DNA from: Bryobacterales bacterium
GTDB taxonomy: Bacteria > Acidobacteriota > Terriglobia > Bryobacterales > Bryobacteraceae
NCBI GenBank assembly: GCA_020854055.1
Contig: JADZGD010000018.1
Location: 1 to 64,000 of the forward strand
DNA length: 64,000 nucleotides
Reading direction: 5' to 3'
The position numbers were made by a program, and so were the translations under genes. The notes beneath the pieces were generated by a model. The model had not been told where the DNA came from. It searched no databases and was given only the letters and a program-made list of their open reading frames with translations. Position 1 is the stretch's first letter. Every line of letters starts with the position of its first letter. This document shows positions 44,857 to 54,290 of the stretch, in pieces.

Positions 44857-46842
44857 ATGCCGGTATTCAACACGCTCTATTTGGAACCAAGCCCAATGGT
44901 TCGCGCTCCGCAAGCCGAAGCGCTGCGTGCATCCGGCGCCGCTGTCACCGAACTGGACGATGTGGCATCGCTTCCGGCCGAACTCCAACGTCTCCGGCCC
45001 GATCTGCTGCTGGTGGGTTCCACCGTCTCACCCGCCGCTCTCCAGAAGGCCTGTGACGGTTGTAATTCCCTGCCGCCGCTGGTCTGTCTGGCCGGTCCCC
45101 AAGCCGACTACCACCTCCTGGCCGGCCTCCGCCCTGCGGCCATCCTCGCTCAATCGGCCGGTTGGCCCGCCACCGTAGGTGCCGTTCAAGCCATTCTGCA
45201 GGGCATCTCCGGCCGCCCGGCGCCCGTCAGCGAGTCCCCCGTTGGCATCCGCGACAATGCGCTCAACGCGCTCTGGGAGAGCGAAAAGCGCTATCGCGGC
45301 ATTGTCGAGAATGCCGCCGAGGGTATCTGGTCTCTTGACTGCGGCCGCGTGACTACCTATGTCAACACCCGCATGGCGGAACTGCTCGGCTTTCAGCCCA
45401 GCGAAGTCGTCGGCCATCGCGCCAGCGAGTTTATCTTTCCGGAAGACCGCCAGCGCGCGCGGGAGAAGTTTACCACCTGCCTTGCCGGCGAGCCGGTGCG
45501 CTTCGACTTCCGCCTGCGGCGCCGCGACCAGGGCGAACTGTTCGTCACCATCGCCGCCAGTCCGGTCTTCAACCAGGCAGGCCAGGTCACCGGCGTCGTC
45601 GGCCTGCTCACCGACGTCACCACCCGCGAACTCATCGAGAGCCAACTCCAGACTCTCCTCCAGGAGCAGGAAGCCGAGCGGGTTTTCCTTCAAACCCTGC
45701 TCGACAACCTTCCGGTCGCCGTCGCCGTCCTCGACGCCCGGAATTTCCACTACCGTTTCCTCAATGCCGCCATGCGGCGCAGCTTTTTTCACGGTCCCAA
45801 ACCGGTCGCCAAACAGCCCGAAGACGTCCATCCGCAACTCGGGCAGGGCCTGCTGGAGTCCTGCCGCCAGGTGATCGCTTCCGGCGAGCCGCTCCGGCTA
45901 CGCGAATTCGAGCCGGCCACCGAACCCGGTGAAGAGAGAACCTTCTGGGATGCCGATTACCTTCCTGTCTGCGACGAAAGCGGCAAGGTCACCGCCATCA
46001 TCTTGATCACCCGCGAAGTTACCGCCAGCGTCCGTAACCGGCGGCGGGAAGAGGAAATGCGCGCCGAAGCCGAAGAGCGCGCCCGCGACGCCGAACGCGG
46101 CCGCGAGGCGCTCGAACAGGAAGTGGCGCGCCGCTTGAGTCTCGAAGACCAGTTACGCCGCTCCAACCAGGACTTGCTTCAGTTCGCCTACGTAATCTCG
46201 CACGACCTCCAGGAGCCGATGCGCAACGTGGCCTCGTTCTCCCGCCTGCTGGTTCAGCGCTACAAGAGCAGCTTCGATGCGCTGGGTGAAGAGTTTCTCG
46301 GCCATATCATGGCGTCCGCCGACCGCATGCGCCAGATGATTGACGACCTGCTCGTCTATTCCCGCGTGGCCCATGACTCTTCTTCCCATTTCGATACCGT
46401 CCCCATGAATCGCGTCGTGGCCGAGGCCATGGCCAATCTGGAACGAAGCATCACCGAAAATCAGGCCACCATCATCTGCAACGACCTTCCCGAAGTCTCC
46501 GGCGAGTTCGGACGCCTGGCGCAGCTGTTTCAGAACCTGATCGGCAACGCCATCAAGTACCGCTCCGCCGAGCCGCCGCTGGTGAAGATCTCCGCCCGCC
46601 TCGAGGATCGCAAGTGGCTCTTTTCAATCTCCGATAACGGCGTGGGTATCGAGCCCCGCTACGCCGAGCAGATCTTCGGCGTCTTCCGCCGCCTTCACGG
46701 GCGCGAGTACCCGGGAACCGGTATCGGCCTCGCCATCGCCCGCCAGATCGTCGAACGCCACGGAGGCCGCATCTGGGTGGAATCGGATGGCGCAAACGGC
46801 TCCACGTTCCATTTCACGCTCCAGCCCTGCCGCGGGAGTTAA
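44857..46842 (+). CDS. PAS-domain sensor histidine kinase
   Basis: Soluble sensor kinase, 661 aa, with no transmembrane segment. Order: an N-terminal receiver-like domain (1-120) that looks degenerate, PAS (about 140-258), short coil, second PAS (about 278-392), coiled coil (392-435), HisKA with H449 in YVISHDLQEPMRN, and HATPase with NLIGNAIKYR, DNGVGI and GTGIGLAI. The phytochrome-like ISHDLQEP H-box is common in this class. No response regulator is adjacent, so the partner is unknown. Its stop overlaps that of the convergent MFS gene. Confidence 0.9.
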   Translation: MPVFNTLYLEPSPMVRAPQAEALRASGAAVTELDDVASLPAELQRLRPDLLLVGSTVSPAALQKACDGCNSLPPLVCLAGPQADYHLLAGLRPAAILAQSAGWPATVGAVQAILQGISGRPAPVSESPVGIRDNALNALWESEKRYRGIVENAAEGIWSLDCGRVTTYVNTRMAELLGFQPSEVVGHRASEFIFPEDRQRAREKFTTCLAGEPVRFDFRLRRRDQGELFVTIAASPVFNQAGQVTGVVGLLTDVTTRELIESQLQTLLQEQEAERVFLQTLLDNLPVAVAVLDARNFHYRFLNAAMRRSFFHGPKPVAKQPEDVHPQLGQGLLESCRQVIASGEPLRLREFEPATEPGEERTFWDADYLPVCDESGKVTAIILITREVTASVRNRRREEEMRAEAEERARDAERGREALEQEVARRLSLEDQLRRSNQDLLQFAYVISHDLQEPMRNVASFSRLLVQRYKSSFDALGEEFLGHIMASADRMRQMIDDLLVYSRVAHDSSSHFDTVPMNRVVAEAMANLERSITENQATIICNDLPEVSGEFGRLAQLFQNLIGNAIKYRSAEPPLVKISARLEDRKWLFSISDNGVGIEPRYAEQIFGVFRRLHGREYPGTGIGLAIARQIVERHGGRIWVESDGANGSTFHFTLQPCRGS

Positions 46843-48044
46843 AGCGCCGCCACTTTTTTCTGCCGTAACAGGAAGTAAATTCCTACCACGCTCAGTGCCA
46901 TCCCGTTGGCAAGTACAATTACCGGCGTCGATACCACCTTGGTCAACCCTCCCGCCACTAGGTTGCCGATTGGCGTGCCGCCGCGGAAAGCGACGTTGTA
47001 GACGCTCATTACCCGGCCGCGCATCTCGTCGGGAACAATTAACTGCACCACCGTACCGATCGTCGTGAACGCGCCCATCAGCACTGCCCCGGTGATTACC
47101 AGGATTGCGCAGCTCAGCGCCAGCCGGTTGGAGATGCCGAATGCCGCCATCAGTCCACCCAGCAGTACCAGCAGAAATAGCGCCTGCTGGCCCTGCTGCT
47201 TCCCCTGTCCGAGCGCGCCCACAATCAATGCTCCAAAAATCGAGCCTACCGCCGACATCGACAAAAGCAGCGTGTACTGGCTCGGACCGCCGTGCAGTAT
47301 GTCCCGCGCGAATACCGGCAGGAACATGATCAGCGGGCCGGCCAGCATCGTCATCAGAAACGTCAGCACAATCAGCCCCGGCATCGCGTCCCGCTTGCTG
47401 ATGAAGTCGATTCCGCCGCGCATGCTCTCCATGATCGATGCCGTGCTCGGACCCGGAACGTAACTCAGCTTGATCACTACCAGGGAAACGATCACCGCCA
47501 GAAACGACATCGCGTTCAAACCGAAACACCACGCCGGCCCCAACTGGGTCAACGCGACGCCGCCCACTACCGGGCCAATCAATCGTGCCAGGTTGAATTG
47601 CGCCGCGTTCATCGCCAGCGCATTCTTCAAGTCCTCCGGGCCCACCAGCGTCGGCAGCAGCGCCTGGTATGCCGGTCCTCCGAACGATTGCGCGATTCCG
47701 CTGACAAACGACAGGCACAGTATGTGCCACACCTTTACCACGCCGGTGGCAAATAACACCGCCAGCACCGTGGCGCTGGTCATCTGTAACACCTGGGAGA
47801 ACAGCAGTAGTTTGCGCCGGTCCATGCGGTCCGCCACCACGCCGCCCACCATCGAAAACAGCAGAATCGGAAAATCACCCAGGAACGCGTCCAACCCAAG
47901 CAGAAACGGCGACCCGGAAAGTTGCAACACCAGCCAGCTCTGCGCCAGCTTCTGCATCCAGGTCCCGATGCTCGAGGTGCACGCGCCCATCCACATGATG
48001 CGGAAGTCGCGATGCTTGAATGCACTGAAGACTTTACGGATCAA
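46839..48044 (-). CDS. MFS transporter (EntS/MFS_3-like exporter)
   Basis: A 401-aa major-facilitator permease with about 12 membrane helices. The N-terminal HRDFRIMWMGACTSSIGTWM segment and the GGVVADRMDRRKLLL loop (motif A) are typical of the MFS_3 exporters related to enterobactin exporter EntS. The substrate is unknown. The best N-terminus begins with TTG at 48044; no good ribosome site supports it, so the exact start is uncertain. Ends 4 bp into the histidine-kinase gene. Confidence 0.88.
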   Translation of the reverse strand: MIRKVFSAFKHRDFRIMWMGACTSSIGTWMQKLAQSWLVLQLSGSPFLLGLDAFLGDFPILLFSMVGGVVADRMDRRKLLLFSQVLQMTSATVLAVLFATGVVKVWHILCLSFVSGIAQSFGGPAYQALLPTLVGPEDLKNALAMNAAQFNLARLIGPVVGGVALTQLGPAWCFGLNAMSFLAVIVSLVVIKLSYVPGPSTASIMESMRGGIDFISKRDAMPGLIVLTFLMTMLAGPLIMFLPVFARDILHGGPSQYTLLLSMSAVGSIFGALIVGALGQGKQQGQQALFLLVLLGGLMAAFGISNRLALSCAILVITGAVLMGAFTTIGTVVQLIVPDEMRGRVMSVYNVAFRGGTPIGNLVAGGLTKVVSTPVIVLANGMALSVVGIYFLLRQKKVAAL

Positions 48045-48074
48045 ACAAAATCATCCCGTTCCACCAACACGCTC

Positions 48075-48449
48075 TCAAGCTAGCGGCTTCGGCCTCGCAA
48101 TCAGGTGCAGAAGGTTGCCATCCCTATCGCGGAAGAAAACCAGCCGGTTACCCGAATTCTCGTACGGCGGCCCCTCAAATCGCACACCCTTGGATTTCAG
48201 CAGCTCATAGCCCTGGTCAAAGTCATCGACCAGAATCGCCAGGTGCCGGATTCCCGGATCGGCCGGCTTCGCCTGCTCGAGTTCGCCGTTCGACGGGATA
48301 ATCTCCAGCATCGAGCCGTTCGCCGCTTTCACGAAAAAGAACTTGTCGTAGTGGAAATTGATCACGAATTCCAGGTGTTCCACATACCAGTTGGCCAGCC
48401 GCTCCGGATCGGATGAAGCGATGGCCGTGTGCTCCAGGCCCTTGAACAT
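48075..48449 (-). CDS. VOC (glyoxalase/bleomycin-resistance fold) protein
   Basis: A 124-aa vicinal-oxygen-chelate fold. Metal ligands are plausible at H8 (LEHTAIASSDPERLANWYVE), H71 (IRHLAILVDDF) and a Glu near residue 99, then FFRDRDGNLLHLI at the end. Members include glyoxalase I, dioxygenases and antibiotic-binding proteins; the substrate here is not determined. It sits 30 bp upstream of the MFS exporter on the same strand. Confidence 0.85.
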   Translation of the reverse strand: MFKGLEHTAIASSDPERLANWYVEHLEFVINFHYDKFFFVKAANGSMLEIIPSNGELEQAKPADPGIRHLAILVDDFDQGYELLKSKGVRFEGPPYENSGNRLVFFRDRDGNLLHLIARPKPLA

Positions 48450-48486
48450 AACGGGATTGTAGCAGACGCCGCTCGCCCGGCTTGGC

Positions 48487-49272
48487 TCAGTGGACCAGCG
48501 CCCGGTGCAGGTCCTCGAGTGTCAACTCCAGCGATTGCCGCGGCAGCGTTCTCACAATCGGATTGATCAGCCAGCCCACGCCCGTCGGCACCGCGCGGCT
48601 CAACGTGATCGCCTCGCACTCCACGTATGTGCCCCCATCCCGCTGCTCGAAGCGCCAGTACGAGTTCATTCGCCACAGGAAGCCGTGGTCTTTATCCGGA
48701 GGCACCGGGTGCTCCCCCGGTTTGCCCGCGCCATCGATTTCCTGGGATCGCGTCATCACCGAACGGCTCTGCCACCGGTTGGCATCCAGTTTCCGGTACA
48801 CCACCGTGTGCTCGGTGTCGTAAACCACCGTGATGACCTTCTTCTTCAGCAGGCGCAAGTAAATCCGGAACGTGTTCCCGTCGCGGCTCAGCAGCTTGGA
48901 ATCCACCACCTCCGGCTTGTAGAAATCCTTGTGATGATTGTAGTCTTGAACAAACCGGATCACGTGGTCCAGGCCAACCCCGGGAAGAAAGACCGCTCCC
49001 AACCAGTCATGGATGATGCCGTCGGGTGCCTCCAGCATTCCGTCGCCGCGGTATGGCTCCACCAGTATCTCGCCGTTTTTGACATCCCTCAGCCGCGCTG
49101 GAGAATTGGCCACCTGGAGAAAGCCGCCGGGGCTGTTCGCCCGTTGCGCCATCGCTTGCTCGCGGCCGGCGGCGTAACGCTCAAATGCCTGCACCGTCGC
49201 CGCGTCGGGTTGTCCGGCTAACGCCACGGCCACCGGCATCAACGGCAAAACGGCGAACAAAATCGTTCTCAA
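48487..49272 (-). CDS. Secreted START/SRPBCC-like protein of unknown function
   Basis: A 261-aa exported protein. A signal peptide (LRTILFAVLPLMPVAVALAG) precedes a region resembling a START/SRPBCC ligand-binding fold, with VVYDTEHTVVYRKLDANRW and the final amphipathic helix ending ELTLEDLHRALVH. I chose TTG 49272: GAGGAG lies 7 bases before it and it begins 4 bp after the propeller gene's stop; longer starts would lack a signal peptide. Ligand unknown. Probably functions with the propeller protein. Confidence 0.72.
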   Translation of the reverse strand: MRTILFAVLPLMPVAVALAGQPDAATVQAFERYAAGREQAMAQRANSPGGFLQVANSPARLRDVKNGEILVEPYRGDGMLEAPDGIIHDWLGAVFLPGVGLDHVIRFVQDYNHHKDFYKPEVVDSKLLSRDGNTFRIYLRLLKKKVITVVYDTEHTVVYRKLDANRWQSRSVMTRSQEIDGAGKPGEHPVPPDKDHGFLWRMNSYWRFEQRDGGTYVECEAITLSRAVPTGVGWLINPIVRTLPRQSLELTLEDLHRALVH

Positions 49273-49276
49273 TGTC

Positions 49277-51526
49277 TTACTCCTCGATGAAGCGGTGATA
49301 AAGCCCCATGTAGTAAGGCAGTAGAAACACCGCGCCATCGCCCAGCGCATGGCCGCGTCCGCCCGAATTCAGTTGGTACGGATTGTGGTTCCAGTAGGCG
49401 AAAAATCGCTCGTCGGCCGGAAGCACCTTGCCGTTTCGGCGATAACCCATGCCTTCGATTTCGTCATCATCAGGCAGGAAGGAGCGCAGGTGGATGATGT
49501 CTTTGCGCTGCGCATTCCGCTGGCCCCAATCGACCCGGTTCCTCGGCAGGCGCTGTAACGTATCCAGCGAATCCTCCAGCCAGGAGCCTTTCGGCGTCAG
49601 ATCCTCAGTCCGGAAGGCGCTCTGGAATTTTTTGCCCGTCAAACCCGCCGCCGCCACGAAGTTGAAAAACGGATTCATCTCCGGCCGCTCCACGCTCCAG
49701 TAACCGGCCAGGGACTTGGCATAGCGCTCCACCACTTCTTCATCCGTCTCGTACTTCAACAGGTGGTAATAACACATGAACGCCATCTCGTCATCGGACT
49801 GGTTGCCCGTGCCCGGGCCCGCCGTTACCTTGGCCACCATGGCATTGGTCGCGTAGTTGTGTTCGTTGATCAGCCTCCGGTACGCCTCCCCGTACCTGGC
49901 GTCGCCGGTGACGTGCTCGGCCACCTTCAGATAGGACAGCATGCTCAGCGAATTCAAACCGCGCTCGGTCAGAAACATCTTGCCTTCGTTGAGGCTTACC
50001 GGGTCGAAAATCGCCCACCGCGTCGGCTTCCCATCCCAATCCACCAGCGCATAGTTGTGCGCCAGCAGATGATCGGTGATCACCCGGACAACTTCTTGGA
50101 CGTCTCGCTTCTCCCCGGCGGTTTCCGCTACCAGGTCGTAATAGAGGCCGTAGAAGAAGTAGTGCCCGTCCAACTCGTCCGAACTGGTGTCCGTCTTCCA
50201 ATACCATTTCCCGTCGGCGCTCTTGGGCCACCGCGGGCTCATCACCTTCCACAACCGGTCGCGCCGCGCCCGCCGGTGCTCGTCACGCGCCGCCGAATCC
50301 TGGAGGTTGGGATCCGGCCCGCTCGTAGGCAGAATCGAGCGGGCAGGGAAGCCCGGTGGCGCCGGATGTTCGCCGCCTTGCGTTACCTGGCTCAGAAACC
50401 GCAACGCCTCGAACGCCTTTCGCGCTCGCCGCTTGGCCGCCGGGTCGTGCGTGGCGCCGTAGGCAAAGCACTCGCCCGCGCCGTACATGGAGGTCCACAG
50501 CCCGTCGTTGTCGCTGTCGTGTTGCACCCAACGGCTCTTATCCCCCGCCACCGGCAGTGAAACCGACAGAACGTACTCGTACGGTGTTCGCCGGTGGCGC
50601 AGGTCGATCTCTTTTTCAAAGTATTCGGCCTTGCTCCTGAGTGTTGCGGACCGCCGCTCGATCACCGCCAGCCCCCGCGCGGTGGCGATTGAAGCGTCCC
50701 CATTGGCGTTAATCGCCAGCGCCCGCACATCATCGTCAGGGAGCCACCGCCGCCCCTGCCGGTATTCCCAGGTCTTGCCGTCGTATCGGATCGCGCCCAT
50801 CCGGGTGCCGAACCACATCACCCCAGCCGGCCCCGCGGCAATCGCCGTGAAATCGTCGTAGGGCAAGCCTTCCCGGCCGGTAAGCAGTCGCCACCCGCTG
50901 GCATCGCGCCGCCCAAGCCCTTGTGGACTGGCGAACCACAACCTGCCTTCCGAGTCGAAGGACACCGCGCGGACATCCACCGGCGACCAGGAGCGTGCTC
51001 CCTCCGCCGGATAAACCGCCGTCCACCCGCTTTCCGTCGAGGTGAATAACCCCCCATCGGCGGCCAGCGCAAGCTCACCACCGGGGCCAATCGCGACGGC
51101 CCGCGCATCTCTCACACCGCCCGGCAACGCAATCGGTGACCACCGCGCCCTGCGCTCAAACAACGCGGTGCCCGTGCCGTAAACCACTCGCTCACCGCGC
51201 GCCGACAGAATCCTGCCGCCACCCAGCGGCAGGTCGTAAATCTTGTTTCCACTCGCCGCCTCATACAGCGCACCGCCCGAAACCACCAGGACGCCTCCGC
51301 CCTGCGCGGCGCACAATTCGGCTGCTCTCCCGCTCCATCCTTCCACCGCGGACCACCGGCCGCCTGCCCGCCGGAACAATCCCTCCGCCGTTCCCGCATA
51401 ATCGCCGGCTACGCAAAGGATGGGCTGTCCCGCCAGTTCCACCCGGGGAACCTCTTCGATGTAGGCTCCCGCCCATGCCGCGGAACTCGCGGCCAGCAGA
51501 CCGAAAAACAACGAAAACGATCTCAT
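49277..51526 (-). CDS. Large secreted protein with propeller repeats and an all-alpha C-terminal domain
   Basis: A 749-aa exported protein of unknown role. A signal peptide (MRSFSLFFGLLAASSAAWA) precedes about 300 residues of blade-like repeats of the two-component-regulator-propeller type, for example RAVSFDSEGRLWFASPQG and TAIAAGPAGVMWFGTRMG. The remainder (about 340-749) is helical, with many Tyr/Trp/His and the motif WYWKTDTSSDELDGH, suggesting a glycosidase-like (alpha/alpha) fold. No histidine kinase domain is present, so the propeller is not the sensor of an attached kinase. ATG 51526 gives a proper signal peptide. Next gene is the START-like protein, 4 bp away. Confidence 0.78.
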   Translation of the reverse strand: MRSFSLFFGLLAASSAAWAGAYIEEVPRVELAGQPILCVAGDYAGTAEGLFRRAGGRWSAVEGWSGRAAELCAAQGGGVLVVSGGALYEAASGNKIYDLPLGGGRILSARGERVVYGTGTALFERRARWSPIALPGGVRDARAVAIGPGGELALAADGGLFTSTESGWTAVYPAEGARSWSPVDVRAVSFDSEGRLWFASPQGLGRRDASGWRLLTGREGLPYDDFTAIAAGPAGVMWFGTRMGAIRYDGKTWEYRQGRRWLPDDDVRALAINANGDASIATARGLAVIERRSATLRSKAEYFEKEIDLRHRRTPYEYVLSVSLPVAGDKSRWVQHDSDNDGLWTSMYGAGECFAYGATHDPAAKRRARKAFEALRFLSQVTQGGEHPAPPGFPARSILPTSGPDPNLQDSAARDEHRRARRDRLWKVMSPRWPKSADGKWYWKTDTSSDELDGHYFFYGLYYDLVAETAGEKRDVQEVVRVITDHLLAHNYALVDWDGKPTRWAIFDPVSLNEGKMFLTERGLNSLSMLSYLKVAEHVTGDARYGEAYRRLINEHNYATNAMVAKVTAGPGTGNQSDDEMAFMCYYHLLKYETDEEVVERYAKSLAGYWSVERPEMNPFFNFVAAAGLTGKKFQSAFRTEDLTPKGSWLEDSLDTLQRLPRNRVDWGQRNAQRKDIIHLRSFLPDDDEIEGMGYRRNGKVLPADERFFAYWNHNPYQLNSGGRGHALGDGAVFLLPYYMGLYHRFIEE

Positions 51527-51694
51527 AACCTGGAAAGCCCCAGTGTAGTCCATAAATCGGTCAGCCTGAGAGCCTGCCTGCGCAAAGCGCCTCGTGCCGA
51601 AATGTTGTGGTTGCGATGGTCGAACCATCGGAGTGATCGTGGCTGCAAGACAGAAGAATCGCCAGTTCCAGTAAAATAATCCTGGACATAATTT

Positions 51695-51712
51695 GATAAT
51701 CATGCGATTATC
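51695..51712 (+). promoter_or_regulatory. ArsR operator palindrome
   Basis: GATAATC (51695-51701) and GATTATC (51706-51712) are perfect inverted repeats separated by ATGC, extending to 10-bp arms with one mismatch (51692-51715). It ends 5 bp before the arsR ATG, and the AT-rich 12-2-12-like form suits a winged-helix ArsR dimer. GATAAT also resembles a -10 hexamer, so ArsR binding would block transcription. No ribosome site follows, hinting at a leaderless arsR message. Confidence 0.68.
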
Positions 51713-51717
51713 GAACC

Positions 51718-52083
51718 ATGGCCGACAGGAGATCACCGGTGCCGGCAAAGCTGAAACAGGAAGAGGTGAGCCTGTACGCGGACACATTCGCCGCGCTTGG
51801 CAGCGAGCCGCGGCTGCGCATCATGCGGCTGCTGTTATGGGCGCATCCGGGCGGCTTGGTCGTGGGCGAGATCGCCGAAGAACTGGATGTGACGGCGAGC
51901 ACTCTCTCGCACCATCTGGACAAGCTCAGGAACGAAGACCTCGTGCATGTGCAACGAGAGGGCACGTTTCTACGCTATTCGGCGAACACGGCAGCCCTGG
52001 AGCGGCTTCTGGGCTTCCTGTATGCGGAGTGTTGTACGCGCAACAAGGCTGTTGAGCCGCGGAAAGTCGTTTGCTGCGAGTAG
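51718..52083 (+). CDS. arsR: ArsR-family arsenic-responsive repressor
   Basis: A 121-aa winged-helix repressor. The recognition helix region is LDVTASTLSHHLDKLRNEDL. Instead of the classic ELCVC near the DNA helix, four Cys lie in the C-terminal part: C105, C106 (AECCTRNK) and C119, C120 (VVCCE), as in the Acidithiobacillus-type ArsR in which C-terminal Cys bind As(III). It starts 5 bp past a palindrome and arsM follows 9 bp after its stop. As(III) binding and autoregulation are inferred from the family. Confidence 0.92.
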   Translation: MADRRSPVPAKLKQEEVSLYADTFAALGSEPRLRIMRLLLWAHPGGLVVGEIAEELDVTASTLSHHLDKLRNEDLVHVQREGTFLRYSANTAALERLLGFLYAECCTRNKAVEPRKVVCCE

Positions 52084-52092
52084 GAGGCGGGA

Positions 52093-52917
52093 ATGAGCGA
52101 AATCAAAGACATTGTCAGGGAGAAGTACGGTCAGGCGGCGCTGCGGGTTGTTGCGGGCGAAGGTAACGCATGCTGTGGGAGCAGCCCGTCGTCCTGCTGC
52201 TCGGGCGGCGATCCGATCACGTCAGAACTGTACGATCAGCTTCAAAAGGACGATCTGCCCGAAACGGCGGTGCTGGCCTCGCTGGGCTGTGGAAATCCGA
52301 CTGCGCTCGCCGAGCTGAAGCCGGGTGAGGTTGTTCTCGATCTTGGAAGCGGCGGTGGTATCGACGTTCTGCTCTCGGCGAAGCGCGTTTCGCCAGGCGG
52401 GAAAGCCTACGGTCTCGATATGACGGACGAGATGCTGGCGCTCGCCCGCGACAACCAGAAGAAGGCCGGCGCCGGCAATGTGGAGTTCCTTAAGGGGGAG
52501 ATCGAGAACATTCCGCTGCCCGATAACTCCGTGGACGTCATCATCTCGAATTGTGTGATCAATCTTTCGGCGGACAAGGACCGGGTTCTGCGTGAAGCAT
52601 TCCGCGTCCTCAGGCCCGGCGGCCGCCTGGCGGTCTCCGATGTGGTCACGCGCGGCCGGATCCCCGAGGAGATCCGCAAGAGCATGCTGCTTTGGGTAGG
52701 CTGTGTGGCCGGCGCTCTTGAAGAGAACGAGTACCGGTCGAAGCTCAGCGCGGCGGGGTTCGGCGGCATCGGCATCGAGCCGACCCGGATCTACCGCCGC
52801 GAAGACGCAGTCACCTTCCTGGCGGATAAGGGAATCGATCTGGAGAAGGTCGGCCCGCTCGTCGACGGCAAGTTCATGAGCGCATTCGTTCGCGCCAGCA
52901 AACCTGCCGAAACGTAG
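52093..52917 (+). CDS. arsM: Arsenite S-adenosylmethionine methyltransferase
   Basis: Methylates As(III) to methylated, volatile or effluxed species, using SAM in the cytosol. The 274 aa have the SAM motif [16 protein letters not shown] and the three Cys that bind arsenite: C66 (SLGCGNP), C154 (SNCVINL) and C204 (WVGCVAGAL). An extra Cys-rich head, [14 protein letters not shown] (27-39), is common in bacterial ArsM. GGAGGCGGG precedes ATG 52093. It is transcribed with arsR; the arsenite pump that would normally follow is only a fragment. Confidence 0.95.
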   Translation: MSEIKDIVREKYGQAALRVVAGEGNACCGSSPSSCCSGGDPITSELYDQLQKDDLPETAVLASLGCGNPTALAELKPGEVVLDLGSGGGIDVLLSAKRVSPGGKAYGLDMTDEMLALARDNQKKAGAGNVEFLKGEIENIPLPDNSVDVIISNCVINLSADKDRVLREAFRVLRPGGRLAVSDVVTRGRIPEEIRKSMLLWVGCVAGALEENEYRSKLSAAGFGGIGIEPTRIYRREDAVTFLADKGIDLEKVGPLVDGKFMSAFVRASKPAET

Positions 52918-52930
52918 AGGCGCGCGTCGC

Positions 52931-53103
52931 TGGACCCCATTAGCCGCCGGCTTTCCTTTCTCGACCGGCGTTTTACGCTGTGGATCTTCAGTGCGAAGAT
53001 CCTCGGCGTGGGAACGGGATGTGCGCTTTCCGGTGCCGTCACGGTTGTAACCAGCGTGCAAGCAGGGTTAACTTCGATTCCCATCGCCACCGGCCTGCTC
53101 GAT
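52931..53103 (+). pseudogene. Remnant of an acr3 arsenite efflux gene
   Basis: About 57 codons immediately after arsM read RRLSFLDRRFTLWIF, then a first-helix-like ILGVGTG, and LTSIPIATGLL. These match the N-terminus and first two conserved blocks of Acr3-type arsenite permeases (FLDRYLTLWIFLAM and TSIPIAIGL in intact genes). No ATG or ribosome site begins the frame. Similarity stops near 53103, and the frame closes at 53181 in the mtnP start. About 300 residues, including the remaining helices and the conserved Cys, are missing. The deletion explains the odd arsR-arsM-only operon. Confidence 0.78.
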
Positions 53104-53177
53104 GAGCGGAACCACTGGGCCAGGGCGGGAAATCTCCGGTTCCGTCCACCGCCGGCAAACAAGCTAATCTGGAAACT

Positions 53178-54041
53178 GTGACGGCACCCATCGGAATCAT
53201 CGGCGGCAGCGGACTGTACTCCATGCCCGGTTTTGAAGCACACCAGGAGGTTACTCTCGATACGCCTTTCGGCTCTCCCTCGGATGCCTTCGTCGTCGGT
53301 AAACTGGCCGGAAAGGATGTGGCATTTCTCGCCCGCCACGGCCGGGGCCATCGTATCTCCCCATCGGAGCTGAATTTTCGGGCCAATATTTACGGCATGA
53401 AGATGCTCGGGGTGGAGCGTATCCTGTCGCTCAGCGCCGTTGGCTCGCTCAAAGAAGAACATCACCCGCTCGATTTTGTCATTCCCGGCCAGTTCTTCGA
53501 TCGTACCCGCGGGCGCATCTCCACCTTTTTCGGCGAAGGCCTGGTGGCCCACATCAGCTTTGCCGATCCGGTTTGCCCCGAACTCTCCGCCCTGGTCCAA
53601 ACTGCCTGTGCGTCGGCCGGGGTCAACGCCAAACAAGGCGGAACGTACCTCTGCATGGAAGGCCCCGCCTTTTCCACCAAGGCTGAGTCGAATGTCTACC
53701 GCTCCTGGGGCATGGATGTGATCGGCATGACCAACCTCCAGGAGGCCAAGCTGGCGCGCGAGGCCGAGATCTGTTACGTCACCATCGCCATGGTCACCGA
53801 CTACGACTGTTGGCACGAAGAGCACGACGCCGTCACCGTCAGCGACATCATCGCCAATCTTTCACACAACGCGGCCAACGCCGCCAAAGTGGTAGCCGCC
53901 GCCGTCGCCGCCATGCCCGCCACCCGAGCGTGCAAATGCGGATCCGCGCTCGCCCATGCTCTGATCACCGAACGCAACTCGATCCCGCAAGCGGCACGCG
54001 AAAAGCTCGCCCTACTGGTACGTAAATATCTCGACCGGTAA
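53178..54041 (+). CDS. mtnP: S-methyl-5'-thioadenosine phosphorylase
   Basis: Methionine salvage: splits methylthioadenosine to adenine and methylthioribose 1-phosphate. The 287 aa show the type I PNP family: [25 protein letters not shown] (phosphate/substrate loop with H), [12 protein letters not shown], and [18 protein letters not shown], with the Asp-containing VTDYDCWHE base site. It starts at GTG 53178, within the last codons of the acr3 remnant frame. No mtnA or mtnC neighbours. Confidence 0.94.
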   Translation: MTAPIGIIGGSGLYSMPGFEAHQEVTLDTPFGSPSDAFVVGKLAGKDVAFLARHGRGHRISPSELNFRANIYGMKMLGVERILSLSAVGSLKEEHHPLDFVIPGQFFDRTRGRISTFFGEGLVAHISFADPVCPELSALVQTACASAGVNAKQGGTYLCMEGPAFSTKAESNVYRSWGMDVIGMTNLQEAKLAREAEICYVTIAMVTDYDCWHEEHDAVTVSDIIANLSHNAANAAKVVAAAVAAMPATRACKCGSALAHALITERNSIPQAAREKLALLVRKYLDR

Positions 54042-54113
54042 CCGGCGCAGACCTGAATTGCGCACCGGCGCGGCGCCGCCTGAACCCCCGTCACCCGCTG
54101 CCGGCAGCATGCC

Positions 54114-54290
54114 CTAGCAGCACTTCGGACGAACATACTTAGCCCGTAGCCTGCCATCGCTAAACGCGCGCCACTCCTCGGCCGAATGGGTTCGCCCATG
54201 CCGCCGCAGGTGTCGCGCGTAGGCGCTCTCATCGCTCAACTCCCGCGCCAGGCCCAGCAGAATTCGTCCCAGTTTACGCAATCGCTTCAC
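54114..54290 (-). CDS. YbdD/YjiX family small protein
   Basis: A 58-aa protein of the YbdD/YjiX family, which almost always accompanies CstA-type transporters. It starts at GTG 54290 behind GGAGGAG, overlapping the cstA stop by 4 bp (GTGA); the longer ATG frame would lie inside cstA. Matching features are the YARHLRRHG block, [13 protein letters not shown] and a C-terminal KCC. It is thought to help pyruvate or peptide uptake by its partner; the mechanism is unknown. Confidence 0.86.
   Translation of the reverse strand: MKRLRKLGRILLGLARELSDESAYARHLRRHGRTHSAEEWRAFSDGRLRAKYVRPKCC

Noticed and set aside
54096..54107. Perfect 12-bp palindrome GCTGCCGGCAGC between mtnP and ybdD
   Set aside because: Short GC palindromes are expected by chance in this base composition, it has no loop, and no regulated start lies next to it.
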